DNA from: Diplocarpon mali
Taxonomy: Eukaryota; Ascomycota; Leotiomycetes; Helotiales; Drepanopezizaceae
NCBI GenBank assembly: GCA_024741835.1
Contig: JAENRP010000039.1
Coordinates: 7,774 to 71,773, forward strand
Length of the DNA stretch: 64,000 nucleotides
Direction of reading: 5' to 3'
The position numbers and the translations under genes are program-made. The notes beneath the pieces are model-generated. The model was not told where the DNA came from, did no database searches, and was given only the letters and a program-made list of their open reading frames with translations. Positions 1-11,950 of the stretch are shown in pieces (within the stretch, counting starts at the first letter, position 1; every line of letters begins with the position of its first letter).

Positions 1-12
1 ATATGCGCTTTT

Positions 13-38
13 CACCTATAGGCCAGGCCTAGGAGTTA
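13..38. repeat. Palindromic micro-repeat, copy 1
   Basis: Left half ACCTATAGGCC, centre A, right half GGCCTAGGAGT. This is the first of 14 copies of an imperfect palindrome confined to the first 14.4 kb. It lies just beyond the last clear codons of the adjoining minus-strand pseudo-ORF. Confidence 0.7.
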
Positions 39-432
39 GAAAAAGAAACTAGTAAAATAAATAAACAAGCTATAGAATTATAAAAAAAAAACAATTAAAA
101 TAGAACCAACCTAAGCGTTAGTTTTCCTTAGTTCTCTTTAGAGGATAGGGAGAACTATTACTAGATAATACTCTTTTTGCCAAACGACCACTTCTTCTTA
201 TAGCATTGCTATTAATGTCTGATAAGGCAGGTCTTGGTGTGGTGGGAGCTTCTATACTCCTTGCGGATACTAGTATAGTATAACGGCTTTTGCTAATAGG
301 AAGAGAGATTTGTATAGTAGCGTTATCGTTATTATTATTATTATTATCCTTAGGGGAATTGTCGGTAATAGAAGAGGGGGAGGCGGGAGATTCTATAAAT
401 ACTACTTCCTTAGCCTTGCCCTTTGATAGATC

Positions 433-457
433 AAGTTATAGGCCGGGCTTAAGAGTT
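433..457. repeat. Palindromic micro-repeat, copy 2
   Basis: Left half AGTTATAGGCC, right half GGGCTTAAGAGTT. The minus-strand frame of pseudo-ORF copy A runs through it as T-L-K-P-G-L-stop-L, then LDLSKGKAKEVVF. The stop looks like a RIP change. Confidence 0.7.
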
Positions 458-1254
458 ATATCAAGTGTCTTTATATAAGGCTTTTTAGTGCTGTACTTCT
501 TAAGGAGTATCGTTTTATTAATTATATTATTAGCTTTGATATTATTATCTATATCCTTAGTCTTTGTCTAAGACTTATTGCTATACAACTATAGCTCTAG
601 TTATTAAACTAGCTTTTAAGTACTAGTAAAATCTTTAAAAAGTTCTTATTTGTACTTCTTTAGATATACTATTAGCTGAGATACGTCTTTTGCAAACAAA
701 TCCTTTATAATTATTACTATTAATGGATTATTCTATAATTGTCTTCCTATAAGAGCGTTTGATAGTAGACCACCTTTTATTATGCTAAGCGTTGTACGAA
801 ACTTGGCTAAGGCTTCTCTAGTAATACTCTATCTTACTATACTTGATTTCTTTATGCAGATAGAATCGATAATGAATTCTTCTAAGTCAGCGCTATTCTT
901 AAGTGATTCATTGCTAATAACTTCTGTATAGTTATTGCTAATAGCAAGAAAACCACCCTTTTTAGGTTCTCTATTAGAATCCAGGTTAACGAAGGTGCTT
1001 TGTCTTATAAATACTAAGAATAGAGTAGTCTTATTAGAGATATACTCCTTTAGAATTGTTCTATCCTTAGTGTTTAATTCTTTCTATTAAGCTGCGCTTT
1101 ATGCTAGATTCAACAAGATCTATTGAGAGTTCTTAAGGCGATAGGGTATAAGTATAGATGACTTATAAGACTTTTCTTATATAGCAAATTCTCTAGTCGA
1201 TTGTTTGGCTGCTAGAATCATATAGTAATTAATAGTTCTATTATTAGGTGGATT

Positions 1255-1281
1255 GACCTATGAGCTAGGCCTAGGAGTCAA
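1255..1281. repeat. Palindromic micro-repeat, copy 3
   Basis: Left half GACCTATGAGCT, right half AGGCCTAGGAGTC, followed by AA. The minus-strand host frame reads L-T-P-R-P-S-S-stop-V-N-P-P-N through it. Confidence 0.75.
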
Positions 1282-2484
1282 TCTTATAAATCTTATATTA
1301 GCGTTAATCTTAGTAGAAACAATTCGCAAATGGTAGTTAATGCTTATAAACTATGCAGGCTTAGGATACGCTACTAGCTTATATAAAGAATTATAACGAG
1401 TTAATAGAGTATTAAGATATAGACTATAGTGTATCCTTAAGGTCTGCTATATCAAGCTGTGAGTTATATTATAAAGGAAGGCAGAGGGGGGGCTTGGCTT
1501 TTTATCTAAGGTCCGGAAATGGTATTAGTACATTTCTAGCTCCTCTTATACTATTATTAAAAATGAATTCTTTTTATAATTACTATAACTATGCGTGCGT
1601 ATAGTACTTAGGAAAGCGCAGCTAAACAATTTAGGTATATTTAAAAAACCTTTGCTGCGGAGTAATATTAGGTTGTTATTAGTTAGTATAGTACTATACT
1701 AGGCAGGAGTCCAGGCGATATTATGGAATAATTTTAAAGCTTTAGGCTTTACTTTAAATTTAGTAAAACCTAATAATATATCTTTCTTGACTTGGCTCGC
1801 TATTCTATTACTAGTAGCCATAATTGTATAATTCCTTAGGTATAGTAAAAATAACTTTAGGTTAAGTGTAGTGTAAAATTTGTATATATTAGAGGAAACT
1901 TACTTATTAGTCAGAGATACTGTTATTAGCTTATAATATTATACATATTATCGTTTATATAGAGTATAAAATTTTTCGAAATTGAAGTCCTTGAATATCC
2001 CTATTATAAATTTGCTTAGTTATGTCTTTATCTTTAGTATTATTGTAATCTTGAATCTATTACTATATTAAAGTATTATCTTAATATTAAGGGGAACTTT
2101 ATAGTACTCTATAGATATAATTGTTATACTATTTTCTGGCTTTTCTTTAAGGATATAGTAGTCGCCCTTCGATTTCTTATGCTTAATAAAGAAATGCATG
2201 ATATTGTCTATAGAAAATTCGTCTTATTATAGCTTTATGATTTGTTTAACGGCTCTTGCCGTCGCTTCTTATGTTAGTAAAACTTCTCCCCGACCTTCCT
2301 TTTTCAAACGCTTTATTATTAACTTATAGAATTTCAGAACAAATTTTTATAAGTCTTTAGAAAAGGTTTATATAATATCGGCTATATCCTTCTTAGTATT
2401 ATTAAAAATTTCTATTATATTAGTAATAGGGTTATTCTCTTTATCTGTTAGATCATTTTCAAAGTTTATATTATTATATGTTCT

Positions 2485-2511
2485 GACCTATGGGCCGGGC
2501 TTATGAGTCAA
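2485..2511. repeat. Palindromic micro-repeat, copy 4
   Basis: Left half GACCTATGGGCC, right half GGGCTTATGAGTC. The minus-strand frame continues through it as K-L-T-H-K-P-G-P-stop-V-R-T. It is 186 bp from copy 5, and the stretch between them is free of stops in that frame. Confidence 0.75.
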
Positions 2512-2670
2512 CTTCTTTGCTACTAGTGTTTTAGGTGTTCGGGGCATCTCTAGGGATAGTAAATCAAACTTGTCTAAGTCTGATGATTGGTAATCGCAAT
2601 AGTTAGCTATTTGAGTTCCAGGTATTATAGGTACCTCTGGCTTAAGGACATCCTCCTTATGTAGTACTTC

Positions 2671-2697
2671 CACCTATGGGCTAGGCCTATGAGTCAA
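2671..2697. repeat. Palindromic micro-repeat, copy 5
   Basis: Left half CACCTATGGGCT, right half AGGCCTATGAGTC, then AA. The minus-strand frame reads N-L-T-H-R-P-S-P-stop-V-E-V, the same phase as copies 2, 3 and 4. Confidence 0.75.
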
Positions 2698-3560
2698 ATT
2701 TTGCTCGTTAGTTGAATCTTTTAAGAGTAGCAGCATTTTCTAAGCGGTAGGTATAATAAACTCCCTTCTTTCTATCTTATTATCAAAGTAGTTTATAGTA
2801 TACTTAGCTAGATAGATCATCTTTTCCTTTATAATAAGTAAACTATATTATAACTATTGCAAACTAAGGGTATTTAGAACTATTTAGTCTAGCAACGCAA
2901 TATTGTTATACTAGGAGGAGCTGTCCTTTATAGTCTAAATGGCGGAGTGGATAATAGTACTTAAGAAACCTACAAATTTTCTACCTTGCGTACTATTTCC
3001 TTATAGCTTTTTTATACCCTCTTAGATGGTGAAATGATTTAATACCTATATAGCCTTTGCTACTGATTAGTATATCTTAAAAATTTTGCCAAGCCCTTGC
3101 AGGGCGTTATTAGCGGTAATATCAGTTATAAAGTATATCTGAAAAAGTGTACTATAGGTGCTACCTATAAATTGTAACAACCTTTTTATATACTCATTTT
3201 TCTTATCTCGATTCTTTTAAAATAGATCGATTGAATTGGCATACCCTTGATATTCCTATAGGAATTTTTCACAATCGATTCCCTTTATCTTAAGCTTATT
3301 CTTAAGAAAATCATCAAAGCCTAAAAATCCTTCTTCAATTGTAGAGATTCTATAGTTTAACACTTTAATAGATGAGTTTAGGAATATCTATTATTCTATT
3401 TTACCTAACGTTCTATAGGTGCTTACTACATCTTCTAATGATCTTAGTGACTTGCCCTCTTATGAAAAGCTACCCTCTAATATTAGCTTATTGCTAGTAG
3501 TATTTATTAACTTACTGCCTAAGGCAACGACTGATATGTTCTTCTTAAGTATGGCTTTCT

Positions 3561-4100
3561 TATTTGAGCTTAATAGTACTATAATGAATTAGTCAGCAGA
3601 GGAGGTAGCTTTAAACAAAGAGATGATTATTTAAGAAAGATTAATAATATAAGAGGCTTGTACTAGAAAAGATTGATAATAGAAAGACAATAGTGGTAGT
3701 GCTAGTATTATAGGTCTAATAGGATTATAGAGAAAGTAAAAAAGTAAAATCGTCGTGCGGAAAGAGGCTTATTTATAGAGTTTGGAATCGCGCTAGTGTA
3801 CAAAGGAAAAGTAGGCATAATAAGCTTAGAAGTAGGAATAAAAGTAGGGTGTAACGCATACAAGGACCTACAATTGGTAAATGATAATTCTTTAAAGGTA
3901 AGGATGATATTTCAAAGGTAAGCATTAGAAAGTTATATATAAAGGAAATAATCAAAGGGTAGATTATATAAAGAATAAAGTAGAGTAAAGAATATGCATA
4001 GAATAGAATAATAAATAGAAAATAAAGAGGTATAGGTATATAGAAAGTAGATAATCCTAAAAAAATTCAATATCTAATTTGCAATTTCTCTAAATGGTTT
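3561..4100. other. A/T-rich spacer between pseudo-ORF copies
   Basis: About 0.5 kb of A/T-rich DNA between the 5' end of pseudo-ORF copy A and the 3' end of copy B. I see no recognisable coding block, terminal repeat or RNA gene. Only short AT-rich open frames occur, and these are unremarkable. Confidence 0.4.
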
Positions 4101-4318
4101 TTAAAAGGGGAGTAGATTATAATTCTCTAAATCGAATCGACTCAATTGTCAGTTCTATCGTCACTTTGGAGTCTTCTTCTCTTATATTAGTTCTTATTTC
4201 TCGGCGATTTCTCAACTTTAGGGACCTCTTTTAAAGGATCTTCTATTAATACTCCTAGATTTAGTAACCAAGGTTCATCTGAACCTTCTTATAGGCTTAA
4301 GCTAGCTGAGTCTAACCT

Positions 4319-4344
4319 CACTCGCAGGCCAGGCTTGCGAGTCA
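4319..4344. repeat. Palindromic micro-repeat, copy 6
   Basis: Left half ACTCGCAGGCC, right half AGGCTTGCGAGTC. This is the least mutated copy and close to a full inverted repeat. The minus-strand frame is open through it: L-T-R-K-P-G-L-R-V-R-L-D-S. Confidence 0.8.
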
Positions 4345-5203
4345 GTCTTAGCGTTTCTAAACTTAAGGGTAAAAATAAGAGATTAGTTCCTAAATTAGGG
4401 TCTAATACTATACTAGCATCTTAGTTTATCTCTTTTCCGAATTTTCTTATAATAATGCCTTTATCAATTAGTGCATTAGGCTCTCGGATAGCATTTACTT
4501 TATCGCATTATCCCTAAGACTTGAGTCTATAAAGAAGCGACTTAATATTTATAATGTTCGTCCAGGCCTTAATAAGGGCGTTAAAGAGCTTTTAATTATA
4601 TTTTACAAAGTAGATTTTCAATTCGTCTTTATTAAGAAGAAATAACTCTTATACTTCAATTATAACTAATAGATCCGTTTAAGAGCGTTGACTAATAATA
4701 GCTTTAGAAAGGCTGCTGCAGTTCTTAAGATAAAAAGCTACCTTAAAAGGTGCAATGGTCCTGCTTATATTAATCTATCGAGGTACTAGAGGTTGCTTTA
4801 GAGCAGAGATTGAAAAGATAAGGTTAGAGATTCGAGTCTTATTTTCTAAGGTGTTCTTATTGCAAATAGCCGTATAGTTATTGCAAAAGGTTATAAAACT
4901 ACTAGTCCTATAAGGATTGTCTAAAAGCATTTTAAGAAGGTGTCCCTATTTTATTATTACTATAATTAGATTGCTATTATTAGTAATAGGTCGCAAGATC
5001 TCCTTTCACTTTAATTTTATAGTTATTCGAGCTAGTTGAGATTTTAAACCAAGTGCTTAAGAAGTCTATCGACTTATCTTCTTTACAAATAGAATGAGTT
5101 TCATATTCGATTAAGAGCCGACCTACCTATTAAGGCTTCTAAAAGCTGGCCCTTATCCAATCGGTAGGATCTGATAATCTAAGACTTGCTTTCTAATAAA
5201 ATT

Positions 5204-5230
5204 GACTCGCGGGCTAGGACTGCGAGTAAA
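5204..5230. repeat. Palindromic micro-repeat, copy 7
   Basis: Left half GACTCGCGGGCT, right half AGGACTGCGAGTA. Two minus-strand frames are locally open here, so I could not decide the host phase. Confidence 0.7.
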
Positions 5231-6589
5231 AATCGGAATTTCTTTATTAATAGCACTTGCATCTCTCTTTATTAAAACGACTTGATTATAAAGACTAAGG
5301 CCAATTAATTAAGGAGGTTTAAGGTAGGCTATAAGCTAATAGGTTCCTCTACTTCTTGCTATTATAACTAAAAGGTAGAGTCTATAGTGCATTCGAAGGA
5401 CTTATTAAGTGAGATTAAATATTATATTATAGAAAAAATAAGAAGGTATAAAGGTCGCGCTATTTATAAAGCGGAAGTAATAAAGATATATCTCTACTTC
5501 TTATCTTATAATAGAAAGGAATATACTTATAAAAGCACTATTATTAGTAGTAAAATTATCGGTTAAGAAGCGGCATCCGAAGGGTTCAGGCATTACAATT
5601 GACCCTTCTTCTTCTATTTCCTCCTACTATTTATTATTTAGCAATATTGATAAGAAGGAATTGTCCTATTCAATCGGCTCTAACGCCTTTAAGGCTTTAG
5701 GATCAGCTTTAAATTTTATAGCACCTAAAGATGCTTTTATTATTAATAGGTTAGATTTGCGTATCTTTAAAGAGATAAAGAATTGATTATTAAAGTGGAT
5801 TAGAAAAAGATTAATATCTTCTACTATATAAAGAAGTTCGAGGTATTTAATGATTTTGTTAATATTAAATCCTTTATAATTAAGACTATAGTAAACCGAA
5901 AGAGAGCGAATATAAAGGTCGCAAAGTCTTCTTCCTTCGATTCCTACGCTAGGAAGATACTATCGAAAGCGAGTTTTTATTATAAAAGACATTTAAATAT
6001 TATATCATTCTCTAAGTTCAAGGTTAAGAATGACCGATTAAGGCATATTGCTATAATTACAAATATCCTAATTAATAGATTCCTCTTTGCGTTCTCTTTT
6101 TTATAAGATAAAATAGTCCTGCTTAGCATTTAAGAGACTAGGTTCTTAACTTCTGCAATTATTAAAGAATTAAATAATATCTATAAGGGCGAACTCATTT
6201 AAGATAAGCTATTGAATTTATCTAATAGCTCTTTTAGTTATCTTTAGAGTAGAAGGAATAGGGTCTTCTCCTATATTATCGTTTCTAAATCGGTTGCATA
6301 TAGATATAAAGAAGTTAAGAACTAGCTCCTTTAAGTTATTAGGAAAGGAGTCTAAGTAAGCGCGCAATCCTTTAGTTTTAAATTGCAAATCAGCTAAGGT
6401 AGCTATTAAACGATCTATCCTTTTTAAAGGTTAAGCTAAAATTAGTCGTTTAGCTAAAGGAAAGTCCTTTAAAGATTCTGAAAATTCTAAAGAGGCTGCG
6501 CTAAGCGTTCGAGCAGTCTATTTAGCAGCGGTTTCTAAAATCATTTTAATAAAAGGCAAGTTAGGTCCAGTTTTAAAATTCTCATTTCT

Positions 6590-6616
6590 AACTCTCAATC
6601 TAGGACCGCAAGTCAA
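6590..6616. repeat. Palindromic micro-repeat, copy 8
   Basis: Left half AACTCTCAATCT, right half AGGACCGCAAGTC. The minus-strand frame of pseudo-ORF copy B reads N-L-T-C-G-P-R-L-R-V-R-N without a stop. Confidence 0.65.
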
Positions 6617-7460
6617 ATTATATAGTTTAGCGCTTATCATATCTTTAGGCTAAGAGGCGAATTTCAAGGCAGGCTTAATTATAAATAACCAATTCTCTTC
6701 TTTATTATTAAAGAAATCTTATTTAAACTCTGGTATAGGAGTCCAGTTTTCTTTTAAAATAAGCAACTTATAAGTAGAAGCGCAAAGCCTTAGTATATTA
6801 ATAATAGTACTATTAGGTAGGGTAATATCTATAGCCTAATTTGATCTTTTTATAGCTTTGTCAGCTACTATAAGTACTGCATTAGATAGGCCTATAAATC
6901 TGCGACTGCGAATTCGATTGCTTTAGAATTTTGCTACTCCTTTTTAAATAATGAAGAAATTGAGAATTTGAATAGCTTTAGCTATAGGAGTATTTTCCTT
7001 AAGAATTTTTGATAATACTCGCCTTCTATTATTAGAATCAATATTTGTTAGGAAATGTAAACGAAATAGGAGTCCTCTTTTATTAGTGGCTAAATTATCC
7101 AATTATTAAATAGATTCTTTCCTTTTATCTTAGTCCGTTTTAAAAGTGTCGGCCAAGGTTATATATTAATTTGCGTTAGCTAAGAATTCCTCTCTGGAGA
7201 TTCCCTTTAGTCTTAATTCTTCGGTTAAGAAGTCGTCAAATTAGAGAATTCTAAAGGCTACCTAGGTTGAAAGGTTGCTAATGGCATTCGCGTAAGCTAA
7301 AAGGAGTTTTTATTACTCTATATCTCCTAAGGCTATATAGGTCGATTTAAAGTTCTCTAATAATGCAATAGCTCTACTATCTTAAGAGAAGTTTGTAACT
7401 AGTGCTTATTTATCCTTTATTGTAGTAGATAAAACCATTTGTGAGTTCTTTAAAGGCATA

Positions 7461-7985
7461 TTGCTTATGAAAGATAGGGAGTGTGAATAAGAGAGTTCAA
7501 TAGGGTATAAGAATTAAAAGGGCATATAAGCTGCAATAGGTTTACTATATATATATTAAGGAAATTGGACTTTTTTATTTATTATTTAAGGAAAGTAATA
7601 GGAATATTATAATTAAAGGCCAATATTAAGAATGCAAAATAAGTTAAAGCAGGTAAGAATTTAAGGTGATTTTAAAAGATCTATATCTTAAATAATAAAG
7701 GAGGCGACCTTACTAAAAATGTAAAAATAAGGATTAGAGGAAGGTAAGACAATTAATAAGCTAGGAAATCATTTGGTATTCCCGCTTGCGTTCTTCGGAT
7801 ATTTTAGGAATAATAACTTAAGGTTGCAATTAGTTAAGTATTTTAATATTCTTTACCTGCAGGACTGGCTTATAGGTCAAATTGGAAAAATCTTAGTCTT
7901 TATCCAAGGGTTTAAAATTGCTTATATCGCTGTTGGTTCCTATAGAAGATTCGGAGGTTGTATCAATTTCTAATTTGTCTTTTAA
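7461..7985. other. A/T-rich spacer beside the Gypsy 3' end
   Basis: Contains palindrome copy 9 and a chance plus-strand open frame at 7,773-7,973. It lies between the pol tail of the minus-strand Gypsy element and pseudo-ORF copy B. A 3' LTR would be expected here, but I could not recognise one by eye. Confidence 0.35.
7854..7881. repeat. Palindromic micro-repeat, copy 9
   Basis: Left half ACCTGCAGGACT, right half GGCTTATAGGTCAAA. It lies just downstream of the pol C-terminus of the minus-strand Gypsy element, probably outside coding sequence. Confidence 0.65.
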
Positions 7986-7999
7986 GGGGAATAAGGTCT

Positions 8000-8230
8000 A
8001 GTTGTATTAATAAAAGCGCTTTAGTCGGTTGGCTGCGAAGGTTCCTTTAATATCGACTCTATTAAGTTCCTAAAGAGAATAGTATCCTTTTTCTTCCTGC
8101 TCAGACTTAACCTTAAATGGACTAAGCTATCGATAGTCAAGTTTAATATCTGCGGATATATCAATACTTCTTATAATATTATAAACTAAGACGAGATTAT
8201 CTTTTCAAATAGGGTGCGTTTTAAGTACTT
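8000..8230 (-). pseudogene. Gypsy pol C-terminal tail
   Basis: The minus strand reads KAAFKVLKTHP-like, then LVLVYNIIRSIDISADIKLD, EQEEKGYYSL and GTFAANRLKRFY. This is the typical end of a fungal Gypsy pol protein after the integrase core and sets the 3' limit of the coding region. Confidence 0.8.
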
Positions 8231-8944
8231 TAAAAGCAGCCTACGCTTCCTTAGCTTTTTCCTAATATTGTTTCTTTCGCAAAATGATTTCCTCTATATC
8301 TATATCTTAAAGCTTAAGTTATCGGCATCTTATTATAAGTAAATCGGAACAGTTCTGAATTTGACTATAGTCGAACAATCTTTAAATAGGCTATTAGGAT
8401 TTAAAAGGGAGCTATGCCTCTCTGCTATAGATAAGGAAGAATGATATAACTCCAGTTGATTTGTAAATTATCGTTCGATAAGCAAAGAGTATTCTATAAA
8501 AGCGTTTTATCTAATCCTTGAATCCTCTATAAGTAACTTTAGATAGACTATCAAGAATGTTATAGTATCCTTATTCTACTACTCTATTAGCTTTTGAGTT
8601 ATACGCTAAGATTTAAACCTATTTGATGCTATATTTTCGCAAGAAAGCTTTAACTACTCCTTTATTTTCAAGGCCTTTATTAATAGTTAATTTGCTAAAA
8701 AGTCTATAGCGATAGACTACGTCTTTTTAAAGGAACTTTGCAATAGATTTAAAGTTAGCAGATCTTAAAGGTCGTCCTTTAGGCCATCTTAATAGGTCTT
8801 CCTTTGCTAGAATAAAATATATTATCCTATTCTTAATAGTTAGTACTTATATAATATTAAGGCTGACTTTATAAAAAAGGCCTAATGGCCAGGTTAAGAA
8901 TAAGGGATTTTCCTTATAACTAGGTTTTCATTTCTAATAAGGGA

Positions 8945-9045
8945 CGCAACTCTTTACGAAAGCTTTGCAGTCCTTAAAAGAGCCTTTCTAAAAGAATTTT
9001 CTTAAGAGTTAGTAATAAGTAGACTTAGCTCCTTAGTGGCCAGTT
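8945..9045 (-). pseudogene. Gypsy integrase zinc-binding (HHCC-like) region
   Basis: The minus strand reads GAKSTYYxLLRKFFxKGSF, then KDCKAFVKSCVPY. The x positions are stops. RKFF-stop-KGS matches the usual F-Y/F-W-x-G of integrase zinc domains with TGG changed to TAG. A His lies just upstream and a Cys just downstream. Confidence 0.8.
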
Positions 9046-9288
9046 TCCTTATAAATATCCTAGATAGCCTTAGCCTTTAGTTTTTCGTCGTTTAAGCAGA
9101 GTTATATAAGGAATAAGTTATCGCTCCTTTTAAACAATCGTCTTCCTTATACTAGATAAATTAGAGCTTTAGCTTTGAATTTCTAAAAATCCTTAAAAGC
9201 AACTGTCTTTGGTTGTTTAAGCGTGATTAAAAACTTCGCAATTTCTTTAAAGTCACTTAAGTAGTCAGGTGATAAAATTCTCTTATTT

Positions 9289-9314
9289 AACTTACAGGCT
9301 AGGCTCGCGAGTCG
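9289..9314. repeat. Palindromic micro-repeat, copy 10
   Basis: Left half ACTTACAGGCT, right half AGGCTCGCGAGTC. It lies between RNase H and integrase of the Gypsy relic. The minus-strand pol frame is open through it (K-G-T-R-L-A-S-L-A-C-K-L-N-K), in a different phase from copies 2-6. Confidence 0.75.
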
Positions 9315-10379
9315 AGTCCCTTTAAGGTAATATATTAATAGATAACCAACTTCGTTTTCTACCTACTTATCAATATCTATTTCGTCTTCTTTAATCAAAT
9401 CAAAGGGGTAGGGCCGAGTTTTTCTTAAAAGGCTATCTATAGCGGTATTTTTCATTCTTGGAATATATTTGACTTTAAAGTCTATTAGTCTTATTTAAGC
9501 AATCTATTTTATTAGCAAGGCTTTAAGTAAGTCGCTTATAGCTCTATTCAATTGTTCTACTAGCACTTTAGTATCGGTTTTAAGGATGAAGTAAGTATTA
9601 TAAAGGTCGCTTCTTATCTTTTTCATTGCTTTTAAGGCTCTTTTGCATTCCCGTTTAATAATATTATACTTTATCTTTACTAGATTCTAAAGACTACTTT
9701 TAAAGCAAGCTAGATATCTTTTCTATTAGCTATTAGCTTATTAAAGGACGGCACCTTATTTGATTAAGCTTGCGTCAACTATTAGTATTATTAGCCTAGC
9801 GTTGGCTCTATAGTCTATTTTAATTAGATATAGCGCTTTAAGCAACGCTTGCTTCAATTGTTTTATAGCCTCTATTTAAGGTTCCTCCTATTAAAACTCA
9901 GCCCCTTTCTAAAACAAGGCGTAAATAGGTGCTGCCTTTTTAGTGAAATCCTTGATCTAAATGCGATAGTATACTATAATGCTAATAAACGCGCGAGCTT
10001 CCGCCATATTGTTATACCTCTTCTATTTATCGATTTTAAGTACTTTAGCCCTTTAAGGACTTCGGCTATTAGAATTAGTAATAAAACTAACAATTTCCAT
10101 TAATAGAAGATAGTATTATAACTTTGGACCAACTATTGCTCCTACCCTTTCGAATTGTATAAGCACTTAGTTTAGATTCTAAATATATTCTATTATAAAT
10201 CGTCGTATGCTAAGAAGAACTTCTTTATAGTTGTAGAATGATCTTGATCCTTTTACTTCTATATTATCTATATAAGGGAGCGCAATATTAGGTATACAAT
10301 CTATTAGTATCTTATAAATTACTTAGACAAATTAAGCGATCGAATTTATAGCCTCTTAAGGTAATCTTATTATCTAAAG

Positions 10380-10850
10380 TAGCTTAAGAGGGGTTTGAAT
10401 TACTATTATATCTCTCGATTTAATATTAAGAATGAATTAGTTATATTTAAAGAAGAAGTTAATAAGAGAGCTGCGGGTTAATCCTGCAAATTCATTTAAG
10501 AACTCATCTATATTCAAAGGAACGTTAGCATCCTTAATAGTTACTCGGTTTATCTCTACTACTACTATTATTAGTCTGTAAGTTCCCTTTTCTTTCTTAA
10601 CAACTAGGAACTATTTATTCTTATAAGGGCTATTATAGAACTCAAGAACTCTTTACTTTAGCCTATCCTTTAATATTTCGATTACCTTTTTTTAAAGAGC
10701 TTTAGGGACTTCGAATGTTTTCTCTTACTAGGCTTTATAAGGTATTATCTTAATCTTAATATAAGGCGTGACCTCTTCTCGAATCTGGCTAAGTTCCGTC
10801 TAATCAAAAGCTAAGGCATCCTCTTGATTTGTTAAGGTTTTATAAAGTAG
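10380..10850 (-). pseudogene. Gypsy reverse transcriptase region
   Basis: The minus strand reads TPYIKIKIIPYKA, then FYNSPYKNKxFLVVKKEKGT, INRVTIKDANVPLNIDEF, LNEFAGLTRSSL and DIIVIQTPLKLL. These match RT motifs of Ty3/Gypsy elements, where canonical forms are S-P-x-F-x-V-x-K-K-D-G, R-D-A-x-x-P and T-P-x-G. The FVDD-type catalytic box lies beyond what I could read with confidence. Stops interrupt it, so it is inactive. Confidence 0.85.
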
Positions 10851-11255
10851 TTCGCATTCTTATTCTATTAAGTCATCTCTAATTTTTAGTATATCAAAAC
10901 GTTCTTTTATTAGCTAATATCCAATAGGTTTATTAGAAAATCTGCCTATAATAAACTTATCGAATTTGCCACCTGGCTTTAGAGGTTAAAGCTTCTTATC
11001 TTATTTAAACTAATCGTCTAGTCCTTTAGACTTTAAACTATTAGAGATTCCCTAATCTACTAGTTATACTTTATTAGCCTTGCTTTTATATATAGTTCGA
11101 ATATTAGCTAGTATTATACTTCTCTACTTCTTTCCTTTTTTATTAAATCTTATAAAATGGTCCGAATTTTCCTTTTTAAAAATAAATAAAAGATTTTCTA
11201 AATTATTAATTTAAAGTGCATAGATAGAAATGTTATTAGTAATTTTATTATTTTT

Positions 11256-11281
11256 CACTTGCAGGTCCAGCCTATAAGTGG
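11256..11281. repeat. Palindromic micro-repeat, copy 11
   Basis: Left half CACTTGCAGGTC, right half CAGCCTATAAGTGG. The minus-strand frame is open: K-T-T-Y-R-L-D-L-Q-V-K-N-N-K, between protease and RT. Confidence 0.65.
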
Positions 11282-11417
11282 TTTTTAGGTTTTTTAAAAT
11301 GATTAGTGAATTATCGAAATTTGTAAAACGAACTCTCTTTTCTACCTTATTTTTCTTTTTTCTTAATTGTTAAGCTGATAAAACGCCGATTGTACTATTT
11401 TTTAAAATTCCAGATTT

Positions 11418-11444
11418 GACTTCTAGTCTAAGACTGTAAGTTAA
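11418..11444. repeat. Palindromic micro-repeat, copy 12 (diverged)
   Basis: Left half GACTTCTAGTCT, right half AAGACTGTAAGTT. It is the most mutated accepted copy, recognised by its GACT start, spacing and 12-nt arms. It lies 160 bp from copy 11. Confidence 0.5.
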
Positions 11445-11639
11445 ATTGCTATTATTCAAAATCGGCAAACTCACCTTTCTTTTGCTATAACTCCTTGCTA
11501 AGTGCCTTCCTTTACTAGCATTAAGCCTAGCCCTTATACTAGCTAATCGTTTCCCGAAACCTCATTTTAGAATTCGGCTATATCTCCTGCGATAACCATT
11601 TATCCTTTTAAAGATCGATCTATATTCTAAAGGCTAGCT

Positions 11640-11950
11640 TTTATAAGCCTATCTTTAGGATAGTTAAATATTAGCTAAGATTTTAAAATAAAGGGCATTC
11701 TTAAAAGAATATCATTTAAGGAATTCTCTATTATTAGAAAGTCAGTATAATTAACAATTCCTCTAACTCTAACCTTTACATTTTTCACCTATCTATTAAA
11801 ATTGTATTTCGATCTAGAGATAGTTGAATAAATAAGGAGTTGATTGCTAACGATTATTAATTAAGCTATTTCTACCACTTTTCTAGTTATTACATTAACT
11901 TCTAAACTATAATCAATTAGAGCTTTTGCTTTAACTAATTCTTCTATAGA
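11640..11950 (-). pseudogene. Gypsy aspartic protease region
   Basis: The minus strand reads ALIDYSLEVNVITRKVVEIA, then DFLIIENSLNDILLRMPFIL. The first block matches the A-L-I-D-S/T-G active-site box of retroviral-type proteases, with the usual S-G changed to Y-S. The second matches the I-L-G-M-P-F block, here L-L-R-M-P-F. It is a decayed copy. Confidence 0.75.

Larger units (their letters stand above)
128..3560 (-). pseudogene. RIP-degraded large ORF of unknown family, copy A
   Basis: A long minus-strand reading frame (about 1,100 codons) can be followed, broken mainly by TAA and TAG. A recognisable stretch near 3,420-3,200 reads STYRTLGKIE, FLGFDDFLKNKLKIKGI and ANSIDLF. It aligns with copy B at 7.4-7.1 kb (STYIALGDIE, LQFDDFLTEELRLKGIS, NQYITLADTF-like). 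A second shared block reads KFKVKPKALKLF near 1,750 against KFKADPKALKAL in copy B. The last readable part is basic (SIEAPTTPRPALSDI, then RRSGRLAKR) and ends near 128. I do not recognise the family. Stops fall where CAA, CAG or TGG would mutate under RIP, so it is surely inactive. It might be a transposon-encoded protein or a duplicated host gene. The limits are approximate and small frameshifts are possible. Confidence 0.5.
4100..7460 (-). pseudogene. RIP-degraded large ORF of unknown family, copy B
   Basis: The minus-strand frame starts near an ATG at about 7,460 (MPLKNSQMVLSTTIKDK, then a TAA that fits CAA to TAA). It continues as DSRAIALLENFKSTYIALGD and FDDFLTEELRLKGISREEF, with further readable blocks SNRIRSRRFIGLSNAVLIVA, LRLCASTYKLLILKENWTPI and KADPKALKALEPIE. 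The 3' end carries LDSASLSL and EDPLKEVPKVEKSPRNKN. It has the same orientation and block order as copy A 3.4 kb downstream, so the two are a diverged tandem duplication or two adjacent insertions of one element. I do not recognise the family. Most stops are of Gln or Trp origin. Confidence 0.5.

Noticed and set aside
8880..8910. Further palindrome copy (GGCCTAATGGCCAGGTTAAG)
   Set aside because: The half-sites are too short and the GACT/AGTC ends are missing. It may be a decayed copy but cannot be supported.
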